A stretch of 64,000 bases of DNA from Palsa-883 sp963826975 (GTDB taxonomy: Bacteria; Pseudomonadota; Alphaproteobacteria; Acetobacterales; Acetobacteraceae), in NCBI GenBank assembly GCA_963826975.1, contig CAWGZJ010000012.1, positions 186,001 through 250,000 on the forward strand, in the 5' to 3' direction. The notes under the pieces were generated by a model that saw nothing but the letters and a program-made list of their open reading frames with translations, did not search any database and had not been told where the DNA came from. Both the position numbers and the translations under genes were made by a program. Positions 1 through 8,952 of the stretch are shown here, in pieces (position 1 is the stretch's first letter; every line of letters starts with the position of its first letter).

Positions 1-39
1 GCATCCCGGGGTGAAACACCGCTCAGTCCGGTTCGATCG

Positions 40-873
40 ATGCTGAGCAGCAGCCAACGAATGTCGATGCGCGTGCACCGCCGCGAAACGATGGGCTGGC
101 CGGTCTTGCTTTCACTGGCGCTGCACCTGACGTTATTGCTGTGCTTGCTGATAATTCCACCGACGCAGCCACCAACAGGTGCATCGGAGCCGCTCACGGT
201 GGATGTTATTATGGGGGAAGGGCCGGCAGAGGCGACGTCGGCGCCGCCCGCCCCGACGGAGGCAACCGCCGCGCCGATTGCTCCGGCCGCACCGGTTCAG
301 CAAGTTGAGATACCGCCACCAACGCCGGCGCCCGCACCGGACGTGCCGCCGCCCCCACCGATTCAGCAAGCCGAGATACCGCCACCAACGCCGGCACCCG
401 CGCCAATGCCTGTTCCGCCACCACCCCCGCCGGTGGCGCAGGTGCACCCGCCGCGGGCGCCGCCACAGCGTGCCGCCGCCCGCGCTCCCGTCACCCCGGC
501 GGGGGCGCCTGCGCACGCGCCGGCCGGGCAGAATACGGCCGGGCAGAATGCCGCGAGCCGCGGGGGCGATGCGAACAACGGCGCCGCCTGGATGGGGAAG
601 CGGAAGCAGTGGTGGGACCAGCACTCCTTCTATCCCAAGGAGGCGTCGCAGACCAATGAGGGTGGCAACGTAAAAGTCCACATCGTTATTGCCCCGGACG
701 GCCAGGTCACGTCGATCGAAGTGGTGCAAGGCTCGGGATTGAGTATGCTCGACGCGGCGGCGGTAGCGGTGTTTCGCAACGCCCATCTGCCGCCGTTCCC
801 GCCGGGCACGCCCGCGCAGCCGGCTGATGTCGTGGTGACGCTGCACTACCGCCCGGGGGACAGCGGCGGGTGA
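40..873 (+). CDS. TonB-family energy transducer, proline-rich
   Basis: Links inner-membrane proton motive force to outer-membrane transport, as TonB proteins do. A single membrane segment lies at about residues 20-39, followed by a long Pro/Ala-rich periplasmic linker (about 41-150) and a C-terminal TonB domain (about 185-275) with the usual WW...YP, GNVKVHIVIAPDGQV and LDAAA...PPFP elements. The linker contains a 66-bp (22-residue) tandem duplication beginning near 296 and 362. In-frame ATGs at 40, 61 and 67 compete and none has a strong ribosome site, so the first few residues are uncertain. No exbB/exbD is visible; they could lie left of the window. The next gene encodes a related domain, so this looks like a duplicated TonB pair. 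Confidence 0.85.
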   Translation: MLSSSQRMSMRVHRRETMGWPVLLSLALHLTLLLCLLIIPPTQPPTGASEPLTVDVIMGEGPAEATSAPPAPTEATAAPIAPAAPVQQVEIPPPTPAPAPDVPPPPPIQQAEIPPPTPAPAPMPVPPPPPPVAQVHPPRAPPQRAAARAPVTPAGAPAHAPAGQNTAGQNAASRGGDANNGAAWMGKRKQWWDQHSFYPKEASQTNEGGNVKVHIVIAPDGQVTSIEVVQGSGLSMLDAAAVAVFRNAHLPPFPPGTPAQPADVVVTLHYRPGDSGG

Positions 874-879
874 TCGGAT

Positions 880-915
880 GCAACCCCAGGGGCAACTCCA
901 GGGGCAACCCCAGGG
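880..915. repeat. 12-bp tandem repeat, three copies
   Basis: Three adjacent copies of gcaaccccaggg (one base differs in the middle copy) follow the stop codon of the TonB gene. No coding role is visible. Confidence 0.7.
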
Positions 916-1053
916 CCTGGTGAAAACAACACCGCTCCCGACACGAGATACCGATATTCACGCCAGGTATTTTGCGCAGGCAGAATGATGTCGATCGTGC
1001 GGAAAATCCTGGACATGCGTCCGGCACGGGCCAATGCTCCTGCCTGTCGCCTT

Positions 1054-1107
1054 GCTTCAGCGGAAGGCTGGGCTTCAGCGGAAGGTTGGGCTTCAGCGAA
1101 AGGCTGG
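1054..1107. repeat. 18-bp tandem repeat, three copies
   Basis: Three consecutive units of gcttcagcggaaggctgg with one or two differences, just upstream of the exported TonB-domain gene and before its ribosome site at 1121-1128. Confidence 0.7.
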
Positions 1108-1136
1108 TGTTGTTCTAAAAAAGGGGAGAATACTCG

Positions 1137-2081
1137 ATGCGGTTGTCGGTCGCTTCATCCGCCCTTGCTGCAGCTTTTATTCTGACGCCTGTGGCCGCCG
1201 GCTACGCACCCGCGTTGTGCCAGGACTTCAGCATAACGAACCAAGTGGAGCCGGCGAACGCGGTGCGCCGCGACTTGAGGAGGCAATTGCAGGCATGGTG
1301 GGACGTGCACGCCTACTATCCCAGACACGCGTCGAACAACGATGACGGTGGCACTGTCAAAGTCCGCCTGGTGATCCTGCCTGACGGCAGGATCTGGACG
1401 TTCAATGTGGTGGAAAGCTCGGGATCGCGCTCGCTCGACGCGGCGGGCTCCTCGGTGTTCCGCGGAGGGTTCGTGCGGCCGTTTCCGGCGGGCGAGCCGA
1501 AGGCCGACATAGACATTTCGCTGCACTACGTCCTGGCGCACCGGCACGATCAGCCGGTGGCTGCCGGTTACACGCCCGTGTTGTCCAAGAGCCCCTTCAC
1601 CATAATGAACGATCCGGTCAAGTCGCCTATCCTTGATACAATGCTGCAAAGGACCTGCACCGGAACGGTCGTGAGGAACGGGATAACAAATCACCCTGGG
1701 TACGGAATGCGTGTTTGGGCCCAAGCAATCTTCTTTCGCAAGCCTGATGGCACGCCATGGGTCAAGTTTTATGAGGGGGGCTATCTCAGCCTCTCTCCGG
1801 TGACAGAAGTAGGCAAGATGGTGCAGTGGACCGGTCGAGCAGAGCATCGTGGTGCGGCCAGGGACGGCGTTGATTGGGTTCAGTTCACCGCATGGCCTGA
1901 CGGCGACAACCATCTCAGTGGCGCCATAGGTAGCAAAGTTATTGATAATTCTGGCGTCGCGTATAATAGCAATACGGGGGGACCAGTCGATCTTACCTGC
2001 GCAACAGAAGTCTTGCCTGCGATCACATGGAATGATTGGTTTGCAAAGACCATGGATACTCCGCCTGGCGATCCACCCTGA
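1137..2081 (+). CDS. Exported TonB-domain protein with unknown C-terminal half
   Basis: Starts at ATG 1137 behind a good ribosome site (aaggggag, 1121-1128). Residues 1-24 form a cleavable signal peptide; residues of about 40-140 form a TonB C-terminal-like domain (WW..HAYYP, GGTVKVRLVILPDG, SSGSRSLDAA, RPFPAGEP) closely related to that of the upstream gene but without membrane anchor or proline linker, so it cannot transduce energy in the standard way. Residues 150-314 do not resemble a family I recognise; they hold two cysteines and are less GC-rich. The phrase PVAAGYxPxL occurs once near the signal peptide and again at the domain junction, suggesting an internal duplication or fusion. A fragment of the TonB domain recurs directly after this gene. 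Function unknown beyond a periplasmic location. Confidence 0.7.
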   Translation: MRLSVASSALAAAFILTPVAAGYAPALCQDFSITNQVEPANAVRRDLRRQLQAWWDVHAYYPRHASNNDDGGTVKVRLVILPDGRIWTFNVVESSGSRSLDAAGSSVFRGGFVRPFPAGEPKADIDISLHYVLAHRHDQPVAAGYTPVLSKSPFTIMNDPVKSPILDTMLQRTCTGTVVRNGITNHPGYGMRVWAQAIFFRKPDGTPWVKFYEGGYLSLSPVTEVGKMVQWTGRAEHRGAARDGVDWVQFTAWPDGDNHLSGAIGSKVIDNSGVAYNSNTGGPVDLTCATEVLPAITWNDWFAKTMDTPPGDPP

Positions 2082-2140
2082 CGGCAACATCTGGATGGTC
2101 GATGTGGTGGAAAGCTCGGGATCGCACTCGCTCGGGATGC
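2060..2140 (+). pseudogene. Fragment of a duplicated TonB domain
   Basis: The DNA encoding PDGNIWMVDVVESSGSHSL repeats, nearly base for base, the segment at about 1380-1440 in the preceding gene (PDGRIWTFNVVESSGSRSL). It is read in a different frame from the end of the preceding gene, has no start and soon loses similarity. It looks like the scar of a partial tandem duplication or recombination. Confidence 0.6.
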
Positions 2141-2455
2141 CGGCCAGCCGGTCACGATGCGCGATGAGAAGGCCGAGGCGGTCGCGACCTAACACTGCGC
2201 GCGGCCGAGAAGATGCGCCGGCAGCACCTCGCCGCGCCAGTCTGATCGTGCCAGTCTGATCGTGCCAGCCTTATCGCGTTCGTCGAAATCAACTGCTTTC
2301 GCCCCGGCGATGCGCAGCATTGCGCGAGCCAAGGCGTGCAGCTTCCCGTCGCCACGGCCCACACCGGCAAGCTGACCTCGGCGGCGCTGCGCGGCCGGGC
2401 TACAACCGGCCAAGAACGCTGCTTTTCAGCACCCCGCCAGGCGTCTGCACATAAA
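2141..2455. other. Gap without a recognisable gene
   Basis: No convincing coding region. A 13-bp unit (gtctgatcgtgcc) is duplicated in tandem near 2240-2268. Open frames on both strands are short and do not resemble known proteins; the left part borders the TonB relic and the right part the end of the Uma2 pseudogene, so this is probably decayed sequence. Confidence 0.5.
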
Positions 2456-2953
2456 TCAACACTTTCGGGATTGCATCGGGCCGGCAACAATCTCGGACAA
2501 CCAGTCCTGCCCACGGCGCGCGAAGACAACCGCCGCGACCCTGGTCTGTTGCAGGGTGACGTAGCGTTGGATCGATGGCGTGGGGTGATATTCCCGGTTC
2601 TTATCGATCGGGTCTGTACTGGTGGACCCCTCGCTGACGACTTCGACGACTACCACCGGGTTGTCGACGATCGTCGCGGTGGGCGTCACCGGCTGGCAAG
2701 CTACGAAGGCGTCGGGATACCGGGCATGGCCATCGACCACGATTTTCAGGTTTGGTCCCCATGGCTGGCAGGGTCGTCCCGTCAGCCGCGCGTCCAGAAC
2801 CTTCCGGAGATTGAAGGTGATCATGTCATGCGCCGCGGTGCCGCCGGTCATCGCGAGCGGCGTGAACCCGTCGAACTCCTAACGCAGCTCCTGCCGTTCC
2901 TCCCACGCGAGGAATTCCGCCAGCGTCATGGGTTTTTGCGGAGCCGCGCTCAT
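2456..2953 (-). pseudogene. Uma2-family nuclease (DUF820), nonsense mutation
   Basis: Reading leftward from ATG 2953 the protein begins MSAAPQKPMTLAEFLAWEER, then meets TAG at 2881-2879 (codon 25), and continues in the same frame as EFDGFTPLAMTGG, AHDMITFNLRKVLDARL, GPNLKIVVDGHARYPDAFV and NPVVVVEVVSEGST. These match the order of motifs in Uma2-family restriction-endonuclease-like proteins, including the PD...E core. The position of the stop is normally an aromatic residue (LRYEFDG-type context), so one base change explains it. The C-terminus also ends early compared with the usual 180-200 residues. An internal ATG at 2851 could only make a protein without the N-terminal helix. Uma2 genes are typically multicopy and often decay. 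Confidence 0.7.
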
Positions 2954-3005
2954 GCCGCGATACGTAGCGCGGCCAAGCCGGTCACTCCAGCGGCCTGGGC
3001 GGCGT

Positions 3006-3301
3006 TCAGCCCACCACGCCGAGCGAGGTATCGACGGCCAGGCAGGCGTCATGCCAGCCGATTACCGCTTCCCGCGTCTCGGGCGCCGGCCGGCGGACCT
3101 TGCGGGTCAGCAGGGCGAACAGCTCCGCCAGCGCCTGCGCCGGGATGAGATGTCGTCCCGCGCAAGGTCGTGCGGGATGCGGTTGGCTGCTGCCTGGCGC
3201 TCTGCCCCATTTACCCCTTCGGCGTAGGCCTGGACGTCGGTGTCCAGGGCGATGCGCGCCGCTGCGGCTGACAATGCTTGCTTACCCTGGCCGCCCGCCA
3301 C
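3006..3301 (-). pseudogene. PIN-domain (VapC-type) toxin remnant, frameshifted
   Basis: On the minus strand one frame gives IALDTDVQAYAEGVNGAER and RIPHDLARDDI, the start of a PIN-domain ribonuclease (usual form ALDTNVL.Y). The next frame continues with LIPAQALAELFALLTRK and APETREAVIGWHDACL, which is the middle of the same fold. The switch lies near 3146-3150, where two bases appear inserted or one lost. The initiator ATG expected just before the first motif is absent, and the last third of the domain, with its final acidic residues, is missing; the frame stops at 3008-3006. No VapB antitoxin gene is visible. It sits head-to-tail before the Uma2 relic, so this stretch is a graveyard of small mobile or defence genes. 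Confidence 0.6.
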
Positions 3302-3413
3302 AGAGGCCTTTCCCGCCCCGTCGTGCGCCGATGCGCTCGATCGCGATTTGCGTAGCGCAGGAGGAGCGTTTGGTGTAAGTTATAATGACTAACTTTCAGC
3401 GCCGGGATCGCAG

Positions 3414-5621
3414 ATGACCTCCATCACCGCCACGGATACCTGTCTCATTACCTCCGCCGACGCTGCCATCGCGTCGCCGGGACAGGGCCTTGTGCAACCT
3501 TGCATCGCCGGCGGGGACGCATCGGACGTGCGTTCGCCGGCTGGGGTGGAAGCCAACCACGGCTGGCCGGCGGGAGCCGACCATGCGGGCGGGCTGGCCA
3601 GCCATGCCGGCCGGGCCACCGACCACGCCGGTTGTGATGGTCTGGCGACACCCCGACAGCCTGACGCCGAGCCGCCACCGAACGATGGCCCACGCCCCCA
3701 TCACAACGGCAGCCGTCGCGGCAACCCGAACCTGGCGCCGCGCTGCGGGGCGAAGGCGCGAACGACGGGTTGCGCCTGCCGGTCGCCGGCGATGGCCAAC
3801 GGACGGTGCCGGATGCACGGCGGCAAGAGCACCGGGCCGCGGACGCCGGAGGGGCTGGCAAGGCTGGCCGCGGCGCACACCACGCATGGGCACAGCAACG
3901 CGGCGGCGAAAGCGAGGGACCGATGGGCCTGGACAACGCTGGGCCGGGGCCGGCTGATGGCCGCGGCACACGACGCCCACGCGTATCTGCCACGGGACCT
4001 GGCGGCGCGGCTGGATTATCCGTCTGAGCTGAAGGCGCCGGTTCACCACCTGCACGCGCCCTATGTGGTGGTCAAGGACAACAGCCCATGCAACGGGGGA
4101 CGGGACGCCAAGGGGCGGTTCGTGGCGGCGGCGCGGCCGCCTGCCAGGGGGCGGGCAGCGGACCGGGAATACGCGCGGGCCGAGGCGGCGGCGCTGGCGC
4201 CGTGGAAGGCGGGGATCGCCCGGGCGCATAAAATCAAGCGCGTGTTGAGGGCGATGCGCCGTGCGGAACAGCCGCTCGTGAAACCCGGGCGAGGCGCCAT
4301 GCGTGTTGGCGCGGCGGCGGGGCCTGAATGCGAAATCGCCCTCTCACTGAAAAAACCCCATGCAACGTCCCACGGTGCCGGAGCCGACGCAGCGAAGCTG
4401 GCCCAGCATGCTGGCGGCATCGCGGCGGCGGCACTGGTCGGGTTCAGTGACCCGGTAGGCCATGAAAGCAAAATCGCCGATCCATTGCACAAACCCCATG
4501 CAACGTCCCACGGTGCCGGTAGCTACGCGGCGACGCTGGCCGAGCATGGTGCGGCCGGCACCGCGGGGACCGCACCGGCCGTATTCAGTGGCACGGGAGG
4601 TCGCGGAAGCGAAATCGCCGACCCACCGCACAAACCCCATGCAACGTCCCACGGTGCCGCTACCGACGCGGCGAAGCTGGCCGAGCATGGTGCGGCCGGC
4701 ATCACAGGGACTGCACCAGGCGTATTCAGCGGCACGGGCGGTCGCGGATGCGAAATCGCCGACGTAGTGCAAAAACTCCATGCAACGTCCCACGGTGGCG
4801 GCGCCGGCGCGGCGAAGCTGGCCGAGCATGGTGCGGCCGGCACCGCGGGGACTGCACCGGGCGTATTCAGTGGCACGGGCGGTCGCGGATGCGAAATCGC
4901 CGACCCAGTGCAAAAACTCCATGCAACGTCCCACGGTGCCGGAACCAGCGCGGCGAAGCTGGCCGAGCATGGTGCGGCCGGCATCGCAGGGACTGCACCG
5001 GGCGTATTCAGTGGCACGGGCGGTCGCGGATGCGAAATCGCCGACCCAGTGCAAAAACTCCATGCAACGTCCCACGGTGACGGAACCAGCGCGGCGAAGC
5101 TGGTCGGGCGCGGCGCGGGCGGCATCGCCTGGGCGGCGCCGGGCGGCTACAGTGGCCCGGCCGTTGTCCGTTGCCAAATCACCGGCTCACCGCAAAAACC
5201 CCATGCAACGTCCCGCGGTGCGGATACCGAAACGGCGAAGCTGGCTTATGGCGCGGCCGGCATCGCGCGCGCGGCGCCGGCCAGGTTGAACAGCGCGGCC
5301 GGTGGCGGATGCCAAATCGCTGCGGCGACGCAAAAAGCCCATGCAACGTCCGCTGGAGTTGGCGGCGCGCTGTGCGTGGTGGCGGCGGCCGGCCGCGGCA
5401 TGACCGAACTCGATCGTCATGAGCAAGGCCGTATGCAACGCGGCGCGGTGTGGCCGCCGACCGGCGGGTTGCGAGCACGGCTGTTTGGCGGCACCGGTCT
5501 CGATGGAAATCCCGTCGGGGTGCCGGTGTATGGCGGCTTGCCCGCGCTGATCGAAGCCATCGAAGCCGGGGGCGACGTTTGGGGTGCGATCGCCAAGCTG
5601 TGTGGGAAGGAGCAGGGGTGA
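3414..5621 (+). CDS. HGGxSTG-motif protein with 47-residue repeats
   Basis: A 735-residue protein of unknown function. Residues of about 95-165 hold a cysteine/histidine cluster (CGAKARTTGCAC, GRCRMHGGKSTGPRTPEG), the HGGxSTG motif often seen in short proteins of phage or mobile DNA, probably a small zinc-binding element. From about residue 305 to 660 the chain consists of eight repeats of 47 residues (two spacings are 46) with cores reading HATSHG followed by AAKLAEHGAAG and GVFSGTGGRGCEIAD. The tail (LFGGTGLDGNPVGVPVYGGL, IAKLCGKEQG) looks globular. Start ATG 3414 has no good ribosome site; TATAAT at 3381-3386 could be a -10 box. The repeats leave long open frames on the minus strand, which I treat as by-products. 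The base composition and repeats suggest recent expansion. Confidence 0.65.
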   Translation: MTSITATDTCLITSADAAIASPGQGLVQPCIAGGDASDVRSPAGVEANHGWPAGADHAGGLASHAGRATDHAGCDGLATPRQPDAEPPPNDGPRPHHNGSRRGNPNLAPRCGAKARTTGCACRSPAMANGRCRMHGGKSTGPRTPEGLARLAAAHTTHGHSNAAAKARDRWAWTTLGRGRLMAAAHDAHAYLPRDLAARLDYPSELKAPVHHLHAPYVVVKDNSPCNGGRDAKGRFVAAARPPARGRAADREYARAEAAALAPWKAGIARAHKIKRVLRAMRRAEQPLVKPGRGAMRVGAAAGPECEIALSLKKPHATSHGAGADAAKLAQHAGGIAAAALVGFSDPVGHESKIADPLHKPHATSHGAGSYAATLAEHGAAGTAGTAPAVFSGTGGRGSEIADPPHKPHATSHGAATDAAKLAEHGAAGITGTAPGVFSGTGGRGCEIADVVQKLHATSHGGGAGAAKLAEHGAAGTAGTAPGVFSGTGGRGCEIADPVQKLHATSHGAGTSAAKLAEHGAAGIAGTAPGVFSGTGGRGCEIADPVQKLHATSHGDGTSAAKLVGRGAGGIAWAAPGGYSGPAVVRCQITGSPQKPHATSRGADTETAKLAYGAAGIARAAPARLNSAAGGGCQIAAATQKAHATSAGVGGALCVVAAAGRGMTELDRHEQGRMQRGAVWPPTGGLRARLFGGTGLDGNPVGVPVYGGLPALIEAIEAGGDVWGAIAKLCGKEQG
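4360..5460 (+). repeat. Eight 141-bp tandem repeats inside the HGGxSTG gene
   Basis: The 11-mer atgcaacgtcc starts at 4360, 4498, 4639, 4780, 4921, 5062, 5203 and 5341: steps of 138, 141, 141, 141, 141, 141 and 138. Units three to six are almost identical over their whole length, while one, two, seven and eight have diverged, yet the 11-mer is unchanged in all eight. The shorter string atgcaacg occurs twice more in the same gene, at 4088 and 5433. Confidence 0.9.
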
Positions 5622-5724
5622 AGGCGCTCAAGGGGTCGGGCGGGATGCGCGCGAGGGCCTCTTTCGCTTTGCTTGGCGAGCTGGCAATCTGCGTCCCAAG
5701 CAAGAACCCGGGGGAGGTCCCATC

Positions 5725-5835
5725 ATGGAATATTGGGTCCAGATCGCGGTTGGGACGGCGGCGGCGCTCGCGCTGCTGGCCAGTGCCATCGAGGGCGCGC
5801 GGTTGTGGCGGAGCCGGCGGCGCTCGCACCACTGA
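5725..5835 (+). CDS. Small single-membrane-span protein, 36 residues
   Basis: ATG 5725 follows a strong ribosome site (gggggagg, 5709-5717). The product begins MEYWVQIAVG, has one hydrophobic helix (about residues 5-22) and a basic tail ending RSRRRSHH, consistent with a tiny inner-membrane protein with its C-terminus in the cytoplasm. No family recognised. It lies about 100 bp after the repeat gene on the same strand. Confidence 0.5.
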   Translation: MEYWVQIAVGTAAALALLASAIEGARLWRSRRRSHH

Positions 5836-5930
5836 TCTGATTGCCGCCCCGACTGCGATGCGGGGGTCGGACTGCGCAGCGCTCCGGGTGAGGGCCGCGC
5901 CGGGAATTCGGTCGATTGGAGCTGTCGCGG

Positions 5931-5986
5931 CACCCTCACCCTCGACGCTTCGCGGCTCGACCTCTCCCGCAGAGCGGGCGAGGTAA
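5931..5986. repeat. REP-like intergenic palindrome
   Basis: Contains cctctcccgcagagcgggcg, which can fold into a GC-rich hairpin, next to a ctcaccctcgacgcttcgcg tract. This kind of sequence is typical of dispersed intergenic repeats in alphaproteobacteria and here lies between two convergent genes, followed by an A-run that would give a U-run on neither gene's transcript in a convincing way. Confidence 0.35.
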
Positions 5987-5996
5987 AAAAGGCGCG

Positions 5997-6707
5997 TTAC
6001 GCCGCCTCGGCCAGTACAAGGCGGCGCTGGGGTACGGCGCGCAGTGGCATTGCGGCGTACGCCTCCTTCACCGCCTCGGTGATCGTCACGCCGGCCAGGC
6101 CGGGAATGAACCGTCGGCCGCTGCGTTCCAGCAGTTTCGCGCCGCGCAGCGCCAGGCGCAGGTTGGTGGGCGGCAGATAGAGCGCGGAGTCACGCCGCTC
6201 CACCCGGAACAGCGACGCGGCAAGCAGCCGGCCGACCTGACCAGGCGAATAGGGTTGGCCGTGGCCGAAGGGCGTGGACTTGACGTAGGCCCACAGGCCG
6301 CGCCGGTTCGGCGCCACCACCAGCAGGCGCCCGTCATCCTTCAGCACGCGCCAGATCTCGCGCAGCAGGCGGCGCGCGTTCTCCGCGGTCTCGAGCCCAT
6401 GCACGAGCAGGATGCGGTCGAAGGCAAGGTCGGCGAACGGCAGCGCGTCCTCCTCGGCCGTGCAGGACAGATTGCGGGCGCCCAGCGGCCAGCGCGCAAC
6501 GCCGGCCTGCGCTGGGGTCAACGCGATGCAGCGCGTGGCCGGTTCTCGCCACAGTCGCAGGTAGGGGGCGGCGTAGCCAATGCCCAACACCGATTGGCGG
6601 GCGAGATCGGGCCACAGCAGCGCCAGCCGTTCGCGCAGCAACCGGGCGGTTACCGCCCCGCGCGCTGTGCCGTAGAAGTCAGCCGTGCCGTGGACATCCG
6701 CGGTCAT
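5997..6707 (-). CDS. Class I SAM-dependent methyltransferase
   Basis: A 236-residue cytoplasmic methyltransferase of the Methyltransf_11 type. A SAM-binding motif I (SVLGIGYAAPY) lies near residues 38-48, acidic motif II region follows, and DLAFDRILLVHGLE plus LLREIWRVLKDDGRLLVVAPN match motifs post-II and III. The glycine motif is slightly degenerate (GIGYAAP rather than GxGxG). I start at ATG 6707, since upstream residues would be very basic and run into the intergenic region shared with gloB. It is divergent from gloB; this pairing is common in alphaproteobacteria. Substrate unknown. Confidence 0.8.
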   Translation of the reverse strand: MTADVHGTADFYGTARGAVTARLLRERLALLWPDLARQSVLGIGYAAPYLRLWREPATRCIALTPAQAGVARWPLGARNLSCTAEEDALPFADLAFDRILLVHGLETAENARRLLREIWRVLKDDGRLLVVAPNRRGLWAYVKSTPFGHGQPYSPGQVGRLLAASLFRVERRDSALYLPPTNLRLALRGAKLLERSGRRFIPGLAGVTITEAVKEAYAAMPLRAVPQRRLVLAEAA

Positions 6708-6803
6708 GCGGTCCCTTATAACACAGGTGTCCGTTTTAGCCGGTCGCCTTGGGCGATGTCGCCTTGGGTGATAAAGAGACAGCATCAATCCCGGAGGTGT
6801 GCC

Positions 6804-7529
6804 ATGGCCGTGACCGCCCAAGCTGTGCCGATCCTGACCGACAATTACGCCTGGTTATTGCGTGACGAGGGCACCGGCGCGACTGCGATCGTCGATCCGG
6901 CCGAGGGGCCGCCGATCATCGCCGCGATCGAGGCCGCGGGCGGCCGGCTGGACCTGATCCTGTTGACGCACCACCACGGCGATCACGTCGCCGCCACCGA
7001 TGAGGTGCGGGCGCGATTCCCTGCCAAAGTGGTCGGCGCGGCGGCTGATGCCCACCGGCTGCCGAAGCTCGACCAGGCGGTGAAGGAGGGCGATGAGGTC
7101 CGGCTGGGCGGGGCAGTGGCGCGAGTGATCGACACCCCCGGTCACACTCGCGGGCAGATCAACTATTTCTTCCCGGACGGCGAGGTGCTGCTGGCCGGCG
7201 ATACGCTGTTCAGCCTGGGATGCGGCCGATTGTCCGAGGGTACGCCGGCGGAGATGTTCGCGAGCTTGCGCAAGCTGGCGGCGCTGCCGGGCGGCACGAA
7301 GGTCTGCGCCGGACATGAATACACCGAGGCGAACGCCAGGTTCGCGTTGAGTGTCGATCCCAACAACGCGGCGCTACAGGCGCGGGCCGAGGAGGTGCGG
7401 CGCCTGCGCGCGGCCGGGCAGCCGACGCTGCCATCCGTGCTGGCTGAAGAACTGAAGGCCAACCCGTTCCTGACCGCGCCGGACCTGGCGAGCTTCGCCG
7501 ACCGACGCGCGCGCAAGGACCGTTTCTAG
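6804..7529 (+). CDS. gloB: Hydroxyacylglutathione hydrolase (glyoxalase II)
   Basis: Hydrolyses S-lactoylglutathione to lactate and glutathione, the second step of methylglyoxal detoxification. The 241-residue metallo-beta-lactamase fold shows the binuclear metal motif THHHGDH at residues 55-61, TPGHTRG near 110, AGDTLF near 130 and GHEY near 170, and the C-terminal substrate-binding region (NPFL...) typical of GloB. ATG 6804 has ribosome site ccggagg at 6791-6797. Length matches the family. The next gene, 21 bp downstream, is a glutathione transferase, consistent with a small glutathione-related unit. Confidence 0.93.
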   Translation: MAVTAQAVPILTDNYAWLLRDEGTGATAIVDPAEGPPIIAAIEAAGGRLDLILLTHHHGDHVAATDEVRARFPAKVVGAAADAHRLPKLDQAVKEGDEVRLGGAVARVIDTPGHTRGQINYFFPDGEVLLAGDTLFSLGCGRLSEGTPAEMFASLRKLAALPGGTKVCAGHEYTEANARFALSVDPNNAALQARAEEVRRLRAAGQPTLPSVLAEELKANPFLTAPDLASFADRRARKDRF

Positions 7530-7550
7530 CCGTCACCCGCGGAGCAAGCC

Positions 7551-8153
7551 GTGAAGCTGTATTACTCGCCTGCCAGCCCCTACGTCCGCAAGGTGCGGAT
7601 CTGCGCCATCGCGCGCGGGATCGACGGCCAGATCGAGCTGGTGCCGTGCAATCCGAACCTGTCCCCCGCGGAGTTGCTGGTGGACAATCCGCTGTCGAAG
7701 GTGCCGACCTTGGTGACCGGCGACGGGGTGGCGCTGTTCGATAGTCCGGTGATCTGCGAATTCCTCGACAGCCTGGGCGACGCGCTGGCGATGTTCCCGG
7801 AGCACGGCGCGGCGCGCTGGCGGGCGCTGAAGCAGCAGGCGATGGGCGACGGTATCCTGGATGCCTGCGTGCCGCGCCGGTTGGAGCTGCTACGGCCTCA
7901 GGATGAGGGGCGCGCGGCGGTCGTCGCGCGTATGCGCGCCGCGGTGGAACGCACGCTGGACGCGCTGGAGGCGGAGCCGCCGCACAAGGCGATGGATATC
8001 GGCTCGGTCTCGGTGGCATGTGCGCTAGGCTATCTGGATTTCCGCTTTCCGCGGGAGCCGTGGCGGCCGACCCGGCCGAGGCTGGCGGCGTGGTTCGAGG
8101 CGTTCAGCGAAGATCCGGCGGTCGCCGCGACGGTGCCGACGGAAGCCACATGA
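7551..8153 (+). CDS. Glutathione S-transferase family protein
   Basis: A 200-residue cytosolic glutathione transferase starting at GTG 7551 behind ggagc. The N-terminal thioredoxin-like domain opens with MKLYYSPASPYVRKVRICA, where the serine of SPASP is the probable glutathione-activating residue; the cis-proline region (SKVPTL) and the DSPVICEFLD glutathione-binding motif follow. Residues 85-200 form the helical domain. Probably cotranscribed with gloB. Substrate range cannot be inferred. Confidence 0.87.
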   Translation: MKLYYSPASPYVRKVRICAIARGIDGQIELVPCNPNLSPAELLVDNPLSKVPTLVTGDGVALFDSPVICEFLDSLGDALAMFPEHGAARWRALKQQAMGDGILDACVPRRLELLRPQDEGRAAVVARMRAAVERTLDALEAEPPHKAMDIGSVSVACALGYLDFRFPREPWRPTRPRLAAWFEAFSEDPAVAATVPTEAT

Positions 8154-8266
8154 TCGAATCCGGGTTGGCGCCGGCGTCCGGGCTCAGCGGCTTCGAACTG
8201 GTGCCTTTAGGGTCGCAACCCCTGCGGTTGCGGGGACCCGGGCGCGTCCCTATAAGCGCGCGCCAC

Positions 8267-8952
<686 letters not shown>

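Noticed and set aside
2336..3148. 270-codon plus-strand frame over the Uma2 and PIN relics
   Set aside because: Antisense to two recognisable decayed genes; its composition is that of a shadow frame.
4344..5177. Long open frames on the minus strand across the 141-bp repeats
   Set aside because: They follow automatically from the repeat period (a multiple of three) and codon bias of the plus-strand gene; no independent start with ribosome site or family motif.
4360..5460. CRISPR array as explanation for the regular repeats
   Set aside because: Unit spacing is 141 bp, the spacers are similar to each other and the whole array is an open reading frame; no cas genes.
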